A DNA stretch of 12,881 nt, from the NCBI GenBank assembly GCA_002313795.1, contig DCCL01000115.1:1-12881 (forward strand), written 5' to 3'. Made by a program: the position numbers and the translations under genes. The notes under the pieces were generated by a model that was given only the letters and a program-made list of their open reading frames with translations, was not told the DNA's origin and made no database searches. Of this stretch, positions 12,415-12,881 are shown piece after piece (within the stretch, counting starts at the first letter, position 1; each line of letters begins with the position of its first letter). The stretch comes from Faecalibacterium prausnitzii (GTDB lineage Bacteria; Bacillota; Clostridia; Oscillospirales; Ruminococcaceae).

Positions 12415-12881
12415 ATGGATAACAATACGCCGGTGATCTCGGCCAAGAACCTGAATCTCTGGTACGGCGATTTCAAGGCCCTCAAGGGCATCTCGCTGGA
12501 TGTGGGCGAGCGGGAGATCACTGCCCTCATCGGCCCTTCCGGCTGCGGCAAATCGACCTTTCTCAAGACCCTGAACCGGATGAACGATCTGGTGCCGGGC
12601 GTCCGCATCGAGGGCGATGTCCGGCTGAAGGGCGAGGATATCTTTTCCCGGGAGATGCAGCTCACCGACCTGCGCCGCCGGGTGGGCATGGTGTTCCAGA
12701 AGGCCAATCCCTTCCCCATGAGCATCTACGACAATATCACCTACGGCCCCAAGCTCCACGGCGTCCGCAATAAGGCGGAGCTGGATGAGCTGGTGGAAAG
12801 CTCCCTGCGGGGCGCTGCCCTCTGGGACGAGGTGAAAGACCGCCTCAAGAAGAGCGCTCTGGGCCTTTCCGGCGGCCAGCA
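12415..12881 (+). CDS. pstB: Phosphate ABC transporter ATP-binding protein PstB (3' end outside window)
   Basis: The frame starts at ATG 12415, with GAGGT about 7 bases upstream, and runs off the right edge after 155 residues. It contains the Walker A motif GPSGCGKST (40-48), the Q-loop [16 protein letters not shown] (92-107, Gln95) whose NPFPMS is characteristic of PstB, and the ABC signature LSGGQ (151-155). [11 protein letters not shown] (49-59) is also typical of PstB. The missing part should hold Walker B and the switch His. PstB hydrolyses ATP on the cytoplasmic face to drive the PstC-PstA channel. It is the fourth gene of the operon; phoU is commonly next but cannot be seen. No odd residue is present in the visible half. 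Confidence 0.96.
   Translation, partial: MDNNTPVISAKNLNLWYGDFKALKGISLDVGEREITALIGPSGCGKSTFLKTLNRMNDLVPGVRIEGDVRLKGEDIFSREMQLTDLRRRVGMVFQKANPFPMSIYDNITYGPKLHGVRNKAELDELVESSLRGAALWDEVKDRLKKSALGLSGGQ

Overview
The window looks like chromosomal DNA from a GC-rich gut Firmicute, most likely the Faecalibacterium/Gemmiger/Subdoligranulum group of Oscillospiraceae. This is inferred from strong GC bias at third codon positions, AGGAGG-type ribosome binding sites, the prmA-rsmE gene pair, and a lipoprotein beginning MKK..RRSFL with an Ala/Ser/Thr linker. No rRNA, tRNA, CRISPR array, prophage gene or intact transposase was seen.

Layout. (1) 2-454 (+) is the 3' end of a LytTR response regulator. It converges on a HAD hydrolase (508-1158, -) across a 23-bp perfect palindrome that acts as terminator. 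(2) 1159-1425 is an intergenic region with a 119-bp element bounded by 19-bp inverted repeats (MITE-like). Next to it lies a symmetric pair of extended -10 promoters firing left (HAD) and right (patatin). (3) A patatin-like lipase gene (1426-2598, +) overlaps by ATGA a gene for an enzyme I (PTS)-like protein (2595-4205, +) that lacks some key residues. (4) After a bidirectional terminator, an HD-GYP protein (4270-6105, -) is read leftward. Its promoter begins in the U-tract of the terminator of the prmA-rsmE operon (7980-6245, -). (5) Divergent from prmA is a small membrane-anchored PTS EIIB-like protein (8193-8624, +), then a GNAT acetyltransferase (8703-9305, +). (6) The rest is the start of a high-affinity phosphate uptake operon, pstS-pstC-pstA-pstB (9687 to beyond the end). 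It has a roughly 100-nt leader, a short hairpin after pstS and a long hairpin before pstB; pstB is cut by the window edge.

How genes work together. PstS captures phosphate outside the membrane, PstC and PstA form the channel, and PstB supplies ATP hydrolysis. PrmA and RsmE are translation-apparatus methyltransferases acting on ribosomal protein L11 and 16S rRNA. The EI-like protein and the orphan membrane EIIB both belong to PTS families, but no HPr, EIIA or EIIC gene lies nearby, so a regulatory or scavenging role is possible but unproven. The least ordinary items are these two PTS-like genes, the HD-GYP protein with a large helical N-terminus, the mirrored promoters with a dyad at 1326-1387, and the MITE-like element. 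No clearly new multi-gene system was found.
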